From: Edaphochlamys debaryana
Taxonomy: Eukaryota; Chlorophyta; Chlorophyceae; Chlamydomonadales
Direction of reading: 5' to 3'
DNA length: 64,000 bases
Assembly (NCBI GenBank): GCA_016858145.1
Contig: JAEHOE010000140.1
Span: 62,001-126,000, forward strand
Under the pieces are notes generated by a model that worked only from the letters and a program-made list of their open reading frames with translations, was not told where the DNA came from and did not search any database. Shown one piece after another: positions 44,626-57,000 of the stretch. The position numbers were made by a program, and so were the translations under genes. Every line of letters starts with the position of its first letter. Position 1 is the stretch's first letter.

Positions 44626-47600
44626 CTAAGACGCAGCCTTCTTTGCCCTCTTGGATGCCCGCCCCTCCTCCGCCTGCCCCGGCTCCTGCGTGCGCTTGCC
44701 CTTCTCCTTGCCCTCCGCCCCCTTGCCTCCCTTCCCCTTGACCCCCTTGCCGCCCTCGCCCTTGCCGCCCGCCCTGTTGCCCCCGTCCCCCTCGTTCTCC
44801 TTCCCCTCGTCCTTCTTCCCCTCCTTGCCCTTGCTGCCCCCCTTGCCCGCCTTCCCCTTCCCCTTGCCGTCCGCCGCCGCCCCTTCCGCCTCGCCGTCGC
44901 CATCAGAACGCGCGGAGGCCGGTGCCGCGGCGCCCCTTCGCGATGTGCCCCGTCCCTGGGCCGCTAGAGGGGCCGGGCAACGGCCGGAGGGAGAGGCAGG
45001 GGCAGGAAGTGGAGGGGAGGGAGCAGGGGCAACGGGGTTAACAAGCGGAGGCCGAATGACGGGGCTTGGCGGTTTGGATCAAGACCAGGCCTTGACTCAA
45101 CTTGCACACATGGCCCTGCTGTCCCCCGCACCCGCTCCCAGCCTCTTTCCCTTGCACCGGTATCCCTTCGTCGTCCCTCTTACCCTCGCACGACCCGTAC
45201 CCGTGACCCGCATGCAGCCACGAGACCCGTACCCCCCCCCCCCGCCTAGCGCCCCGCTCACCCTGGTCCTTGCCGCGCCCCGTGTCCGCCCGCGGCCCCC
45301 GCCCCGCCGCCTTCTTGGCTCCCCCGGCCGCCTCCGCCTCCGCCGCCCCCGCCTCTATCTCCTCGCACTCGCTGCCGCTGCCGCCGGCGTCCTCCATGGA
45401 CTCATCCTCAGAGTCGACGATGGTCACCTGGCGCGGGGCGCAACAACAGCGAGAAGAGTGTGTAAGAGTGAGGTGTGTATCTGGTAGTCTAGGCCGCAAC
45501 GAGAGGGATGTGTGAAAGTGGGGTCTGAGGCTGGTGGTGGTGGTGGTGGGGTCAGAGGTGTGTAAAGACAGGTTACGTTGGCGAAGTCAACCAACGGTGG
45601 TGCGAGCGCGGTCAGAGTCCCTTCTGTGTACGGTATGGGGGCATGTGGTTTTTGAGGTCATAACAACACATGATGGGGGAAGAACGGGAGCCGGTACAGC
45701 TCGTCGGTGACGCGGGTGCGATGCAAGCCCTCGGCCACGGGGCATGCACTACACCCCTATCATCGCCGAGCTGTACCGGCTCCCGTGCCCAGAAGTGCCC
45801 GCTGGGGCTGCCATGCAGGAGTCAGGTGATATGATGGTTCTTAATCCTTGATATGTTTGTCCTAAATATTTGAGGTCTGCGTCTGGGGGCGGTCAGCCCC
45901 ATACGATTCCCGGCCTGCCCACTGCCCCACTAAATCCTGCAGCAGCAATCCGGCTCGACGGCGAGGAGTTCCCCTGCCCGACTGGGCCCCCGGCCCGCCC
46001 ACCGCCCTTCTGCTCTAGCTCCTGCAGCCTATTCCAGCCCGCAGCTCGAAGGCATAAGACCCACAGCCGTGCATGCGGGCCCCCCGCCCCCGCCCGCCCG
46101 TGCTCACCTTGCCCCTGCCTTTCCCCTTGGCGCCGGCCTTGGCCCCGGCCGCCGCCCCCGGCCCCATGTCCGCCCCCCGCTTCTGCAGCCGCTGCCGGGC
46201 CGCCTCGAACTCCTCGTCCGTTGGCTGGGCGGCCTGGGGGTTGGGGTGGAGGGAAGAGGGAGGGAAGGCGGAAAGGCGGGCTGAGGGGGAGGAATGAAGG
46301 GGAGGAACGAAGGGGAGGGCAGGGGACTAGGCGCGTACCGGTATAACGGGTGTGGGGCAACGAAGGCTGGCATCCGCTCGCCGTGCCCGCGGCCTCCTCC
46401 TCCCTGCCTCTACCGCATCGAGCTTGTGTACCCCTCACCTTGCCCTTCTTCGCCTTGCCCTTGTCCTTGCCGCCACCGTACTTGGCGGCAAGGGAGTCGA
46501 AGAGCGCGTCCGCAGCAGCAGCGCGCTGCGTGTGCCCGGGGGTGGGTGGGTGGGCGGGGCATGCCAGGCGATGGGTCGCTTCAGGAAGGCGTGGCTGGAA
46601 AGGGGCCCCAGGCAGCTGCGCAGGCTGCTTGGCCCCGCCCCTCGTCGGCACCTCAGGCTCAGCGCCCTCGACGGCACCCCACGAGGAAGCCTGCCTTCCG
46701 TACCCTGGGCAGCCCCCGTAACCGTCACCCCTCGCCCTTAATTTCCGAGGCCCACCCCGCCACACATTGTGGGCAGGCCCACGGACTTGAGCCCGCCCCG
46801 CCCAGGCTACCCCCCGCCCCCGCCCCACTCCCCCTGTCCCCTCCCACGCTGTCCTCATCAAGACCGCTACCCCCAGCGCGTCCCCGGGCAGGCATACGGC
46901 CTCCACCACAATCTCACCTCCCCTGCCCCACCCCGCCCAAGCCATCACCCACCCACCTTGGCCTGGATTGCCGCCACCAGGGCGTTGCTGGGCCCCCCGG
47001 CCCCGGCCGCAGCGCCCCGGCCGCTGCCGCTGGCGCCGCCCGAGCCCCCGGGGGCCGCACGGGGCCGCTGCTGCGGGCGGGGCTTGGCGGAGACCTGCGC
47101 AGGGATGGGGCGAGAGGGGGCGGGGAGTGGGTCAATTCAGCTCCCCGCAGCCAATAGAAATTGCGGCTCGTGGCATGGCGTGGCTGCTGCGGGCGGGGCT
47201 TGGCAGAGACCTGTGCGGGTGGGCGGGGGTGGGGGCGAGAGCGGGTGGGAAGTGGGGCCACTCAGTCCCTCGCAGCCCGGCAAGGATGGGCCAGACGCAT
47301 CCCTGCCCCTGAGCCTATGCGGCGGCGAACCCGTCTGGTGACCCCCACCGCCGCAGCCTGCTGTGTCGCACCTGTTTGGCCCACGCCGTGTAGGGCTTGT
47401 AGCGCTGCGCCTCGCCTGCGGGGGGGTGGGGAGGGGTGGAGCGGGGGGCGGGCAGTGCGTGCGGGTTTGCGGGAAGCCGTGGCTCCCGCTTGCGGCGCGG
47501 GAGGGGCATCACATGTGCAGCTCCGGAACACCAGACCGGGCCGTACTGAGCGCCACGAGGCGTGGCCTGCTGCCCCCTCCTCGCACGGGGGCGTTGACGC

Positions 47601-49288
47601 ACCCGCCCCCCTGCCAAGGTCCCCGCGCACCACACCGTGGGCTCCTGCTATTCAGGCCGTCTGCCCCCCGACCACACAATGGCATCTTGCCGACCCCGCA
47701 CTATCAAGACACCCCACCCCATGTTTGAACTCGCAGCGATCGCCGCATGCATAGCACCAGCTCTGCTCCAGCCCCCACAGTACCATGAAGCCGCATCACA
47801 CCGCGCCATGCATGCCATCAGTTCAGCTCCCCCACCCCCTCCCCCCTCTCCCCCTCTCCCCCACCACCCACCCACCCGCTGCGATGGCTGCGTCCAGAAT
47901 GTCCATGACCCGGTGGGAGTCAACATCGGGGTCGGAGCACATGAGGTGGTCAAACACCTGGGGGGGAGGGGGAGGCGGCAGCAGGGTTGGTGCGATGTGG
48001 GTTGGGGTCGGGACCAGGGCCGGGATGGGGGATGTGGGGCTGAGGGCGGCACGCGGCACGACATACTCGAAACACGTGGCTGTGGCCTGTCACCGCCCGC
48101 GCGTTCTACCAGTACCGCCCACCACCGTATCCCCCCTTGCCCTCTGCGACCATTCCCCCCTCCACCATGCTACAGACACGCGCTCCCCGCGCGAGCCCGA
48201 CAGTGCCTTGCCCCCCTCCTGCCCTGTGCCCCTGAACCCAATCCCGATCCATCCTCCAACAGATGCAGCCCCCTACAGACGCAGCCCCCTACAGACGCAC
48301 CCCCCTACAGACACCCGCCACACCTTGCTCATGCGGCCCCCAAACTCCGCATAGTGCCGCAGCAGGTCGGCCCGCTCGTCGTCACTGCCCTGGTAGCGGG
48401 CCTGGGGGGGGGGGCGGGGGGATGGGGGGTTGCAAGGGGGAAGGTTGGGCGAGGTGGGGGAGCGGTGTGCCAAAGCGGTGCGGGTACCTGCGGGCACCAA
48501 GCGCACGCTCAGCACCTGCTGATGCGCCTCTGAGCTCCTCAGATGGGACCTGGTGTGAGCTGTTCAACCTAGGTGTAGGGCTGGAGATAGGCAGGGAGGC
48601 CCGGGAAGCTGCACCCCGTACCGTGAAGTCGTCAATGTCCTCCGTCTTGAAGCCGAACATGGCGCGGAAGTAGTCGACCAGGCCATCGAAGCTGGCGTCC
48701 GCGAGGTCGTCGTCGTCCGTCGAGCCCGTGTCGTCATACACCTTCCGCCTGTTGCATGGTGACGCAGTATAGCAGAAGAGGAGGAAAGCGGGGATAGCGG
48801 GAGCTGGGGCTGGGGCTTTTGGGGGGGCGCGGGGCCACGGGCGCGGGCAGGTCAACACGCCACAGCTCCCTGCCCTCCTGCTCACTTCTCCTCGTCCCCT
48901 AGGATGGCGTAGACCTTTTGCAGCAGCTGGAACTTCGCCTTGGCATCCTGCGCTCGCGCGACGCGGAATGGTTCAAGCTGTCACTGGCTTTCACCGCGAG
49001 AGGCCGCGACCAAATACGGTCAGCTGCCTCAAGCGGCTCACCTCGTTTTCGGGGTTCTTGTCCGGGTGCAGCTGCAGCGCCCGCTGGCGATACGCCTTCT
49101 TAATTTCAGCCTGTGTCGCATCCTTAGCGACGCCCAGCACCTGTGCGCATACACGGCTGCTTGATCAGTCATCTATGCAGTAGATATTGCTGTTCCTATG
49201 GAGGCAGAGTAGTCAGACGCGGAGGTAGGCCCAAACATGTGCCCCGAGCTTGCGCTCTCACCTCGTAGAGGCACTCACTCGCTGTCAT
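44626..49288 (-). CDS. DNAJC9: DNAJC9-type J-domain protein (457 aa)
   Basis: Twelve exons (minus): 49288-49262, 49140-49042, 48947-48886, 48748-48622, 48401-48324, 47957-47876, 47415-47372, 47094-46957, 46525-46439, 46233-46108, 45427-45262, 44963-44626. The J domain fills residues 7-75 with HPDKN at 34-38 and [20 protein letters not shown]. It continues with the DNAJC9-specific part: [14 protein letters not shown] [48 protein letters not shown] and [10 protein letters not shown]. Animal DNAJC9 recruits HSP70 and is a histone H3-H4 co-chaperone; the J domain and the middle helices are both kept here. The C-terminal half is longer than in animals and is low complexity: Gly/Lys-rich, an acidic patch ([15 protein letters not shown]), then a very Lys/Gly-rich basic tail ending KRAKKAAS, which looks like a nuclear localisation signal. 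The last acceptor (TAG before 44963) was chosen because the next AG breaks frame. Confidence 0.93.
45684..45786. repeat. 20-bp perfect inverted repeat with 63-bp spacer
   Basis: Arms 45684-45703 and 45767-45786 are exact reverse complements (core GAGCCGGTACAGCTC). They lie in the intron between exons 10 and 11 of the DNAJC9-like gene. A small nonautonomous element or a hairpin relic is possible. Confidence 0.85.
47040..47270 (-). repeat. Duplicated acceptor plus exon start in the DNAJC9-like gene
   Basis: The start of exon 8 (VSAKPRPQQ, exon start 47094) and roughly 60 bp of preceding intron recur 116 bp upstream in gene sense (exon-like start 47210, [14 protein letters not shown]). The upstream copy has an acceptor but no donor before its frame degenerates. 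Confidence 0.88.
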
Positions 49289-49993
49289 GGTGGCTCGATC
49301 GCTGGAGGCTAGCGTGTAAGTGTTTGGGGCCTGCGGGGTATGGAAACTGAGGGTCCGGGGCCTCTGCGTGTTCCCGCCATGCCCCACCGCCGCATCCGAC
49401 GAGCATGACCGCTGCATGCGCCTGGAGGGCCCTGGGCCCAGGCTGCCTCCCCCACCCGGCCCCGTCCTCTCAAGCGTGTCGCCCACGTGGACGCCTGGGC
49501 GCATGGGCCCCTCGCACTGGATGCGACACACTGTGCAAGGAATGGCAGGGTTGTGTCAGAAGCCTTTCAAGTCCCCGTGAAGTTCCTTTGTCTAAGGGCC
49601 GAAGACTGCTCTCGCACCTGCTGACTCCTTGGGTGATTGGAAGATCCCTCCTCCCGGGCACTGCCCACCACGTCTTTCCAGAGCGCCTCCCCTCCATACC
49701 TACAGGTCGCCACACCTCCTGCACGCTTCCCCCCGGCGCCCTGGACCCCTCTTGTCCCGGAACAGGAATGTCAGCTGCTCAAGGCTCGAAGTGAAGGCTT
49801 TGACGCCCATGGACGGCCAGGCCGCGTCCAGGGTTTCGCTCACCCGACACGGGGGCGTGAGGGCGGCCATGGGGTCGCACCAAAGGGTCCACCTGAGCCG
49901 CACGGCAAGTCCGAACGCAAAGTCAAAAGTGTATGCCCGCTGACACTGATCTAGCTGTCTTTGCGCCTAGACTATCGTGATCGCACCAGCACC
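49289..49993. promoter_or_regulatory. Shared divergent upstream region of DNAJC9-like gene and MCP1
   Basis: 705 bp between two divergent ATGs, so it holds both 5' UTRs and promoters. Short open frames on both strands have no recognisable domain. No specific factor sites recognised. Confidence 0.5.
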
Positions 49994-51750
49994 ATGTCGC
50001 GCAAGCCTATTATCGGCGTTATGGGACCCGGCAAGACCGACCACCATACCGAGGGCACCGAGAAGCAGCAGGAGCTTGCGCATGAGCTGGGCAAGCACAT
50101 TGCGACGAACGGCTGGCTGCTGCTGACCGGTGCGTCTTTTGCATGGCAAGACGTCTTGCATGTGCTCCCACGGCTCTCAGTGCGGGATCCCACGGCTCTC
50201 AGTGTGGGCGTTGCTTCAGCGTTGGGGCGGGACCGGAAAGGAGCTGCGAGGTGGTCTCTCGGCGCAACAAATCGAGTTACTGACGGCCCCGAAGCACGCA
50301 GCGCCCCCCACCCCCGCCCCCTCTGCCCCCCGGCCCGTGCGCCAACACACCGTGTCCACGAGCCCGCTCCCTACCCACTCTCCACCTGCAGGCGGTCGCA
50401 ACATTGGAGTCATGGACGCGGCCTGCCGCGGCGCGAAGGCCGCGGGGGGCACCACCATCGGCATCCTGCCCGGCCCCGACACCTCGGAGCTCAGCGGTGA
50501 GGCGCAGGGCCAGGGCCTGGGCCCACAGCTGAGGCGGCCCCTTCCTCAGCTTAGATGATCACGTGATCACGTGACTCCTAGTCCTGCTGCCTGGCCGGGT
50601 CCACGCCTCGCGTCGGCCTTGCACCTTCACATCATCCGTGCTGAACCACGTCCACTCCGGAGGTCATCTCATAGCGGGGGTTCGACACAGATCAAGCACC
50701 CTTTCTCTCTGCTGAACCATGCCCAGGGGCTAGAACTCATTCAGGAGGTCACCCCTAGGGGCCGTTCGACACGGTTGAAGCAGCCCGCTCCACAGCCAAG
50801 ATGCTCACGTGACCCCTTGCTGTGCCCCCTCCTTCGCTCTGAGCTTGCAGAGGCGGTGGACATTCCCATCATCACGGGCCTGGGCTCAGCGCGCGACAAC
50901 GTCAACGCGCTGTCCTCCAACGTCCTGGTCGCGAGTAGGCGGGGTGCGGGAGGCGGGGAGAGCCGGGGGTAAGGGCTGGGCAGAGCGGTGGCCAGCGGTA
51001 CCTTGTGTCCAGGGCGTGCGATTCGTCGCAAAGACCCGGATGCAGTCAAGTACCGGTCAACGTCTTGGTCGCGAGTAGGCGCAGGGGGGAGGAGCGGGGG
51101 GAAGGGCTGGTGAGGAAGAGGCAAGAGGTGGCCAGCGGCTTCTTGTGTCCGGGGCATGCGCTTGGTTCCTCAGTGGGGATGCTGTCACAACATGCTTCAG
51201 CGTTTCGTCCGACCTGTTGTCATCCACGCCCCCCGCCTTCTGTGACCTGACCCATCATATGCCCTGCAACCCCCACCCCTCTTCCACCCAAGTCGGCATG
51301 GGCCCCGGCACCGCTGCCGAGGTGGCGCTGGCGCTCAAGGCGGGCAAGCCTGTGGTGCTGCTGGGGACGCAGGTAGGGGGAGGGAGGGGCTGGGGGAGGG
51401 AAAGGCACGGTGTTTTGTCAACGTGTGAGGCTCAGGCGGGACGGGGACGGGGCATGCTGGCGCTCAAGGCGGGGAAGCCCGTGGTGCTGCTGGGGACGCA
51501 CGTGGGCTTGACGGAAGGGGGCCGCGGGAAACGGCTTGCGTGATCTTGCTGACGAGTTCCCGCTATCGGCTGTCAGAGACGTGTTGAGGTCAAGCCCCAC
51601 ACGAAGCGCTCCCAACCCCCCCCCCCCACCTTCCTGCAGCCCGAGGCCGAGAAGTTCTTCGGCTCCCTGTCCGCGGGCCTGGTCCACGTGGCGTCTGACG
51701 TGGAGGGGGCGCTGGCGCACGTGAAGGCCGTACTGGCAGCGGCGCAGTAA
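49994..51750 (+). CDS. MCP1: Molybdenum cofactor carrier protein (171 aa)
   Basis: Five exons: 49994-50129, 50392-50496, 50851-50934, 51293-51372, 51640-51750. It is nearly collinear with the Chlamydomonas Moco carrier protein, a Rossmann-fold member of the lysine-decarboxylase-like/SLOG superfamily that binds and protects molybdenum cofactor between its synthesis and its insertion into nitrate reductase and other Mo-enzymes. Motifs: KPIIGVMGPGK, GWLLLTGGRNIGVMDAA, GGTTIGILPGPDTSELS, IPIITGLGSARDNVNAL, the phosphate-binding GMGPGTAAEVALAL, KPVVLLGTQ and FFGSLSAGLVHVA. The length matches the family. The exon 3/4 junction gives Ile (A|TC) before GMGPGT. Introns 3 and 4 both begin with repeated exon ends (see repeats). 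The gene is divergent from the DNAJC9-like gene. Confidence 0.94.
50905..51180 (+). repeat. Duplicated exon-end/donor unit, MCP1 exon 3
   Basis: The exon 3 end GTCCTGGTCGCGA with its GTAGGC donor (exon end 50934) recurs 140 bp downstream (51074) as GTCTTGGTCGCGA plus GTAGGC. More than 80 bp of intron follows in both copies with clear similarity (GTGGCCAGCGG then CTTGTGTCC). Confidence 0.9.
51320..51515 (+). repeat. Duplicated exon-end/donor unit, MCP1 exon 4
   Basis: About 50 bp of exon 4 (LALKAGKPVVLLGT) recurs 129 bp downstream at about 51454-51500. The donor GTAGGG has become GTGGGC and the final codon CAG has become CAC. The copy has no credible acceptor. Confidence 0.92.
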
Positions 51751-54016
51751 CGGGGCCGGCGGCGGTTGAGGGATGGGTTGGAGGAGGGAGATCTTCGACC
51801 CAGCCCGATGCGCCCGGGAGCCCCCCGAGGAGATGGGTTGAAGTTGCTGGGGGCGGCGTTGGAGAGGGACGGGTGGGGTGGGGCGGCGGGCGAAGGTTGA
51901 AGGGCGGGTGGCGTTGGGGCTCGGCTGTTGGGAACGTGCCAGGTTCGGGAGGCCGGGTGGATTCCCTTGGTCCAAGACCGGGCTGGTGCGCCGGTGCACA
52001 TCAAGGGGGTGCTGCTGGTTGGTGCTTAGTTATGCTGGGGCCGCAGCTAGGGGAAGGCACTGAGGTGGTGCGGCTGCAGGCTGGGCTGAGTGCCTTCGGC
52101 CCATCCTGCGGGCACTCCAACTGCGGCTCTTTCTATGCACACCTGCATACCGGAAAGCCACGAGGGGCAGCTCTACAGCAGGTGCCGAGGCGCTGGGGCT
52201 GAGAGGGGCCGGAGCAGGCGTCTGGGAAGGGCGCCGTGGGAATCCGGTCCCCCGCATCCCATGGCCTGTCGCATTGCCGGCTGGTGGGCCAGACCCGCGC
52301 GTGGGTTGAAGTCCGGTCCCTTGCGGTTCGGTCCGGAGCGTGTGCGGTGCGCCCCGGTTTTACCGTGCTTGCTCAGATCTTGAACAAGCCGTGTCTAATC
52401 TGTAAGCCTCTCCTGAGGGCTTATCAAGGCGGTAGCACGCCAGCGCGGCGGCAGTCTCCTGGTGATGTTGTTGCCAGCGGGAGCCGAGTGCCAGCTAGCT
52501 GGTCATCAGCATTTGGGAGCATTTGCCGACTCGGAGCTCTCGGCTTTGCAACCTTTCCCGTCAGCAGGGGGCAGGACAGAGGGCGGCAAGGCATGTTGGT
52601 AGGACCTAGGACGTAAGCAAGCAGCGGCTATTTGTGCTTAGGATTACCGGTGTTCAGGGCTGCTCATGTAAAGGCCAGGAAAAGCGTAGGCGCGTAGGAT
52701 TACCGGAGTGTGCTGTTTGTGGGGTTTACGTGGGGAAGGTCTCCGTACTCATGCGAGCCGTGCAGCGTAGTCAGAACGGTGACGGGGCCTGCTGCTGAGC
52801 CGCTGAGGGCGTCGCCGCACCGCACGAAACGGCAGCGTGCCAGGCCGGTGGGGTTTGACAAGAACAACGTGGCCAGAAGCCGCATCGTATAGGTGAAGCA
52901 GCCGCGCACGAGACGGGCAGGTCGACACCCTGAGCTGCGAGCTGCGTGGAAATGAAAATGCTAAAGCGCAGCCTCCAGTGCACTGGTTGCGGTGGGGACA
53001 CATGGTGAGGACAGGGGTGGCGAGCCGGGGGCGACGAGCGGCCGTCCGGCTCAGAGCAACGGTGGGGACGGGGGGGAGGGGGCCACAGTCGCCTGCACAG
53101 CTGTGAGGGAAATCCGGATAGGCCTCGAGCGCAGGGCTGAGCGGCGGCGGACCGAGGAGTGCGGGCGACACAGTGCCGCTACAACGCTGTCCAGGCCTGT
53201 CCAGATAATTCGGAGCGTGTGACGAGGGCGAGCGGCCCCTTCCTCCACACCGGCCGAGCCCACCCCAATGATGTGTTGTGACCACAGGGATACGTACAGC
53301 TTCTGGTATGCACACTGAGCGCCCTTGGTCCGCCAGGCCCTGGCCGCAAACTTATGCACGTGCATGCGCGACATGTGGCTTGCATATGTCGGGCTGTCAG
53401 TTGCCGAGCCAACACCCCCCCATTAGGATAGGTATCGCTGGTTTAGGTAGGGGGCAGGCGCCGGCGTGCCCCGAAGCGCATGGGAAGTTCGTCGCGGCCA
53501 TGCATGCACGCAGTTTCGCGCCTGCAGCATTTGGGCGAAACGACCCCAACCCAGATGACAAGTGGTATCCCTCTCAGCAACGCCCGCGGCTGCCATTGCG
53601 GAAGCGCGGTCGCAATGCGGACGACGTGGACTCGTGCACAGCAGCGCGTGTCCGCGTGCCAGTTGCGAAGCCGCCGCCATGATCTGAGCGTTCTTAATGA
53701 TCTGGAAGCACACAAGTGGACTTTCGGCAGATACAAGTCAACCTTGACCAGTGGGGCGCCATTCACCATTCACCGGCGACATCGAGTGGTCGCCCGCGCA
53801 GCTTTTTGCATCGCCGAACACTTTGCAGCCACGTCAACTGTCTTCCGCACGCACCGTACTTGCGAACGGCTGCAGCCCCTGTAACACCAAGCCAAACAAC
53901 AGGCGTTACCGGCGTCTGGCTCTTCAGGAGCAGGAGGGGTGACTGGTTGGCACAGCGCGGGCTTTCGCTGGCCTTCTCAGCCGCAGACGACCTATATCTT
54001 CCCGGTTCGCCGGGGA
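51751..54016. other. Intergenic region, no gene seen
   Basis: About 2.27 kb between MCP1 and the MFS gene. A + strand TGTAA at 52401-52405 probably ends MCP1. The remainder is open in several frames without domain content or GC3 bias. Another TGTAA at 53880-53884 has no gene directly before it, so a short unrecognised transcript is possible. Confidence 0.5.
52401..52405 (+). promoter_or_regulatory. TGTAA poly(A) signal, probably of MCP1
   Basis: First + strand TGTAA after the MCP1 stop, 651 nt downstream. Confidence 0.55.
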
Positions 54017-57000
54017 ATGAGCGCGGCCGCTACGCAGGGCAGGAGCCTGGGCGGTGCAGCAACTGGCGCAGCAGCGAAGCCCTGCCTGCCGCAGCTGCCC
54101 CGCGGACTTCACTTGCTGCTGAATAGCAGCAGAAGGGAGCCTGGAGGAGCTCTAGCGCTTGGGGGGCTCGCTGGTCGGGCGCATAGACGACCAGGGCTCC
54201 AATGGCGCTCGCGCGGAGCGCTACTTCTGCGGCGTGACGCGCCCTTCGGAACAAGTGGACTTCAAGGAGTCCTTCCGCAGACGCCAGGGGGCGATGCGGG
54301 CTGCAGAGCTGTTCCTGGCCTGGGCAGCGCATCGCCAGCCCCGCTGGGCTCGGCCTCGCCGCTGCCTGCGCCGTTTGCTGGCGGCGAGGTGTATCAGCCG
54401 GCCGTGCCGGTAACGCTCGGTGGAGCGCCACTGGTCGCGCCACTGGTCGACCTACTGCCCGCATCTCCGGTGCTGCCCTCAAACGAGCCGCGCGCGGTTA
54501 CGGAGTCCGCCGGCGAGGCGCTGGGTCCGCGAACGGCCTTCGTATCTAGCGCGACTCTTGCGCCCGTCATCACCCCAGCGGGACTGGTGCCCCAGCCCGG
54601 GAGCGATGGCGCGCTCAAGTCGTTTGACGAGGAAGCGCTGCGCCCCACCGACCGAGTGTATGTCGTCGCACAGTCGGAGTCGGAGCCAGCGCCCCTGTCT
54701 GCGGCCTCTGCAGTGGCCGCGGCCGCTGCGTCGATCGGCGTGGCCCCCCCGGCCCAGGCCATCCTCACCGACGCACCAGCGGCGGAGCCGGAGCAGCCAC
54801 CGCAGCAACAGCCGTCGCTGTGGGACCGTGTGCGAGCGAAGGTGGCAGGAGTGCAGTGGTACAAGGTCTGGTGTCTGGCGCTGCTGGCGGTCAGGTGCGT
54901 CCCGCTGGGCATGCCTCACATGCCACTAGGGTTTGGAGTGGTTTGGGGCCAGAGGGCCGTGTTGGCTCCCATAAAGCACCGCAGGAGCTTTCTAACGCAA
55001 ACTCTGCTCCCTCTATCGCAGCTACGTGCACCAGGCCACGACCGGCTTTGCGCTGCCCGCCATGCTGCCCATGATCTCCAACGAGCTGCACCTGACGGAC
55101 ATGCAGGTGCGCAACAGCGACTCGGGGATCCCATGCCGTCGGCGCCCTGGCTCTTCCGTTACGGGCAGGCGGCTCAATCCACCCGCAGGAGCGAAGCCTG
55201 GCTTCAAGGGGCCCCCACGGAGCCGTGCCGTGCCATACCCCCCCTCCCCCGCCTCCTCACCCCACCCTCCCTTCCTCACCCCTCCCCAACCCTCCCCACC
55301 CCACCCCTCCACACCCCACCCCAGGGCGCGCTGCTCACCACCGGCTACTCGTACCTCTACGCAGTGGCTCTGGTGCCCATCGGCCTGCTCGCGGACCGCG
55401 TCTCGCGGCCCAAGCTGCTCGCGGCGGGCCTCGCGGTCTGGTCCATCCTAACCTGCACCGCATCGACCTGCCGATCCTTCTCCGAGCTCATTCTCGCGCG
55501 AGTCGGCTTCGCGGCCGCGCAAGGCGCGCAGAACCCCGTGTGCTTCTCGCTCATCCCGGAACTGTTCCCCGTAAATAAGTCGACGGCGCTGTCGCTGTAC
55601 AACTGCGCGATCTACGTCGGTCGCGCGCTGTCTTTCGCGGCGGTTCTCGCGGCTCGGCACCTGCACGATAACGACCAGGTGCTGATGAGGATGAGGATGG
55701 AGGCAGGGGCAGCCGTAAGGGGTTGGACGGGGTGGCCAGGACAGGCCAGGCCGGGGGGAGGTGGACTTACGGGGACGGGACGGCAGGGGCGCTGTAGGAG
55801 GGGCAGTCAGGGGCGTGGCGTGGAGGGTGGGCGGGGCACGACGTTACAACGACACCTGGCGCAACGGACGCGCCGGCGACGGGCCCAGCGGGGCAGGGCG
55901 GCTGTGTGTGGGTTGGGCAGCACGAGCGGAGCTGAGCGCCTCCTGAGAAGCGTCGGCGGCCGTCCTCATCAAGTCCAAGCCACAGTTGGAGGGGTTGAGA
56001 GCGGACGGAGGGCATACTAACGTAACCAGCCCTTGCCCAGACGATGCCGTCCTGACTGCTATCCTCCCCCGGAACCCCGCTGCTTCCCTCCCCCCTCTCC
56101 ACCCTCTCTAGGCCCACCTGGCCGCCCGCGGGGGCGTGCGCGTGGAGACGCGGCTGGACCACCTGGACCGGGCGGACCTGCACTCGCTCAGGTGGGGTGG
56201 GGCCGGAGGGGGGGGTCAGGAGGGCTGCAGAGGCGCTCACGGGGGCAGGGGCGGCGGCAGGGGCAGATGCAGCAGGGGGTGCGGGGGGGCTCATGGGCGC
56301 AGAAGGGGCAGCGGCAGCAGCACGGGGGCGGGATGGCGGATGGCAGCGGAGGCCTGTGGAGGCCCGCTTCGGGCGGCTCAAGGCCCCCGTGCACTGGCGC
56401 TTGCCCCATGACGGCTGGGGGGCCTGGGGGCGTGGGCCAGGCCCCCAGGCCGCTTCCTTTGCTCATACCCCACCACGGGTGCAGCGCTTGGGTGGCACAG
56501 CAGGACATAACGGTATCCAACTCTGCTGGCATCCTCATACCCTCGGCCGCGCCCCCCGTGTCCCCCGCAGCATCACGCACACCACGGGGGACATGGCGGC
56601 CGCCACGCCCGACCGGGAGTTCAACTTCCCGCTGTGGGAGTACGGCAGCGACCTGCCCGACTCGGCGTGGCGCCAGGTACGGCACGGGATTCGTTCGGGG
56701 AGGCGAAGGGGCCGTGAGGATGGCGACGGCAGGGAAAGGCTGCTTGGGGTTGGATCGAGACGTGTGGGCTCAAGTCAAGGCGACGCACCCTTACCGCTAA
56801 GCGCTGCCGGCCCCGCTCCCCCGCCCTTGCTGCGTGTGTCTGTCGACAGGTCCTCCGGTGGATCGCGCTCCCGGGCTTCCTCATCGCCATCGCCATGATG
56901 CTCACAGTACAGGAGCCACGTCAGCAGCCGGGGGCAACGGCCGCCGCCGCCGCCGCCACCGCTCCTGCGGCGGCCGTAACCGCCTCGAAGCCCGCAGCCG

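Noticed and set aside
52236..53884. Several 60-190 codon frames between MCP1 and the MFS gene
   Set aside because: No domain, no GC3 bias, no consistent splice joining and mutual overlap on both strands.
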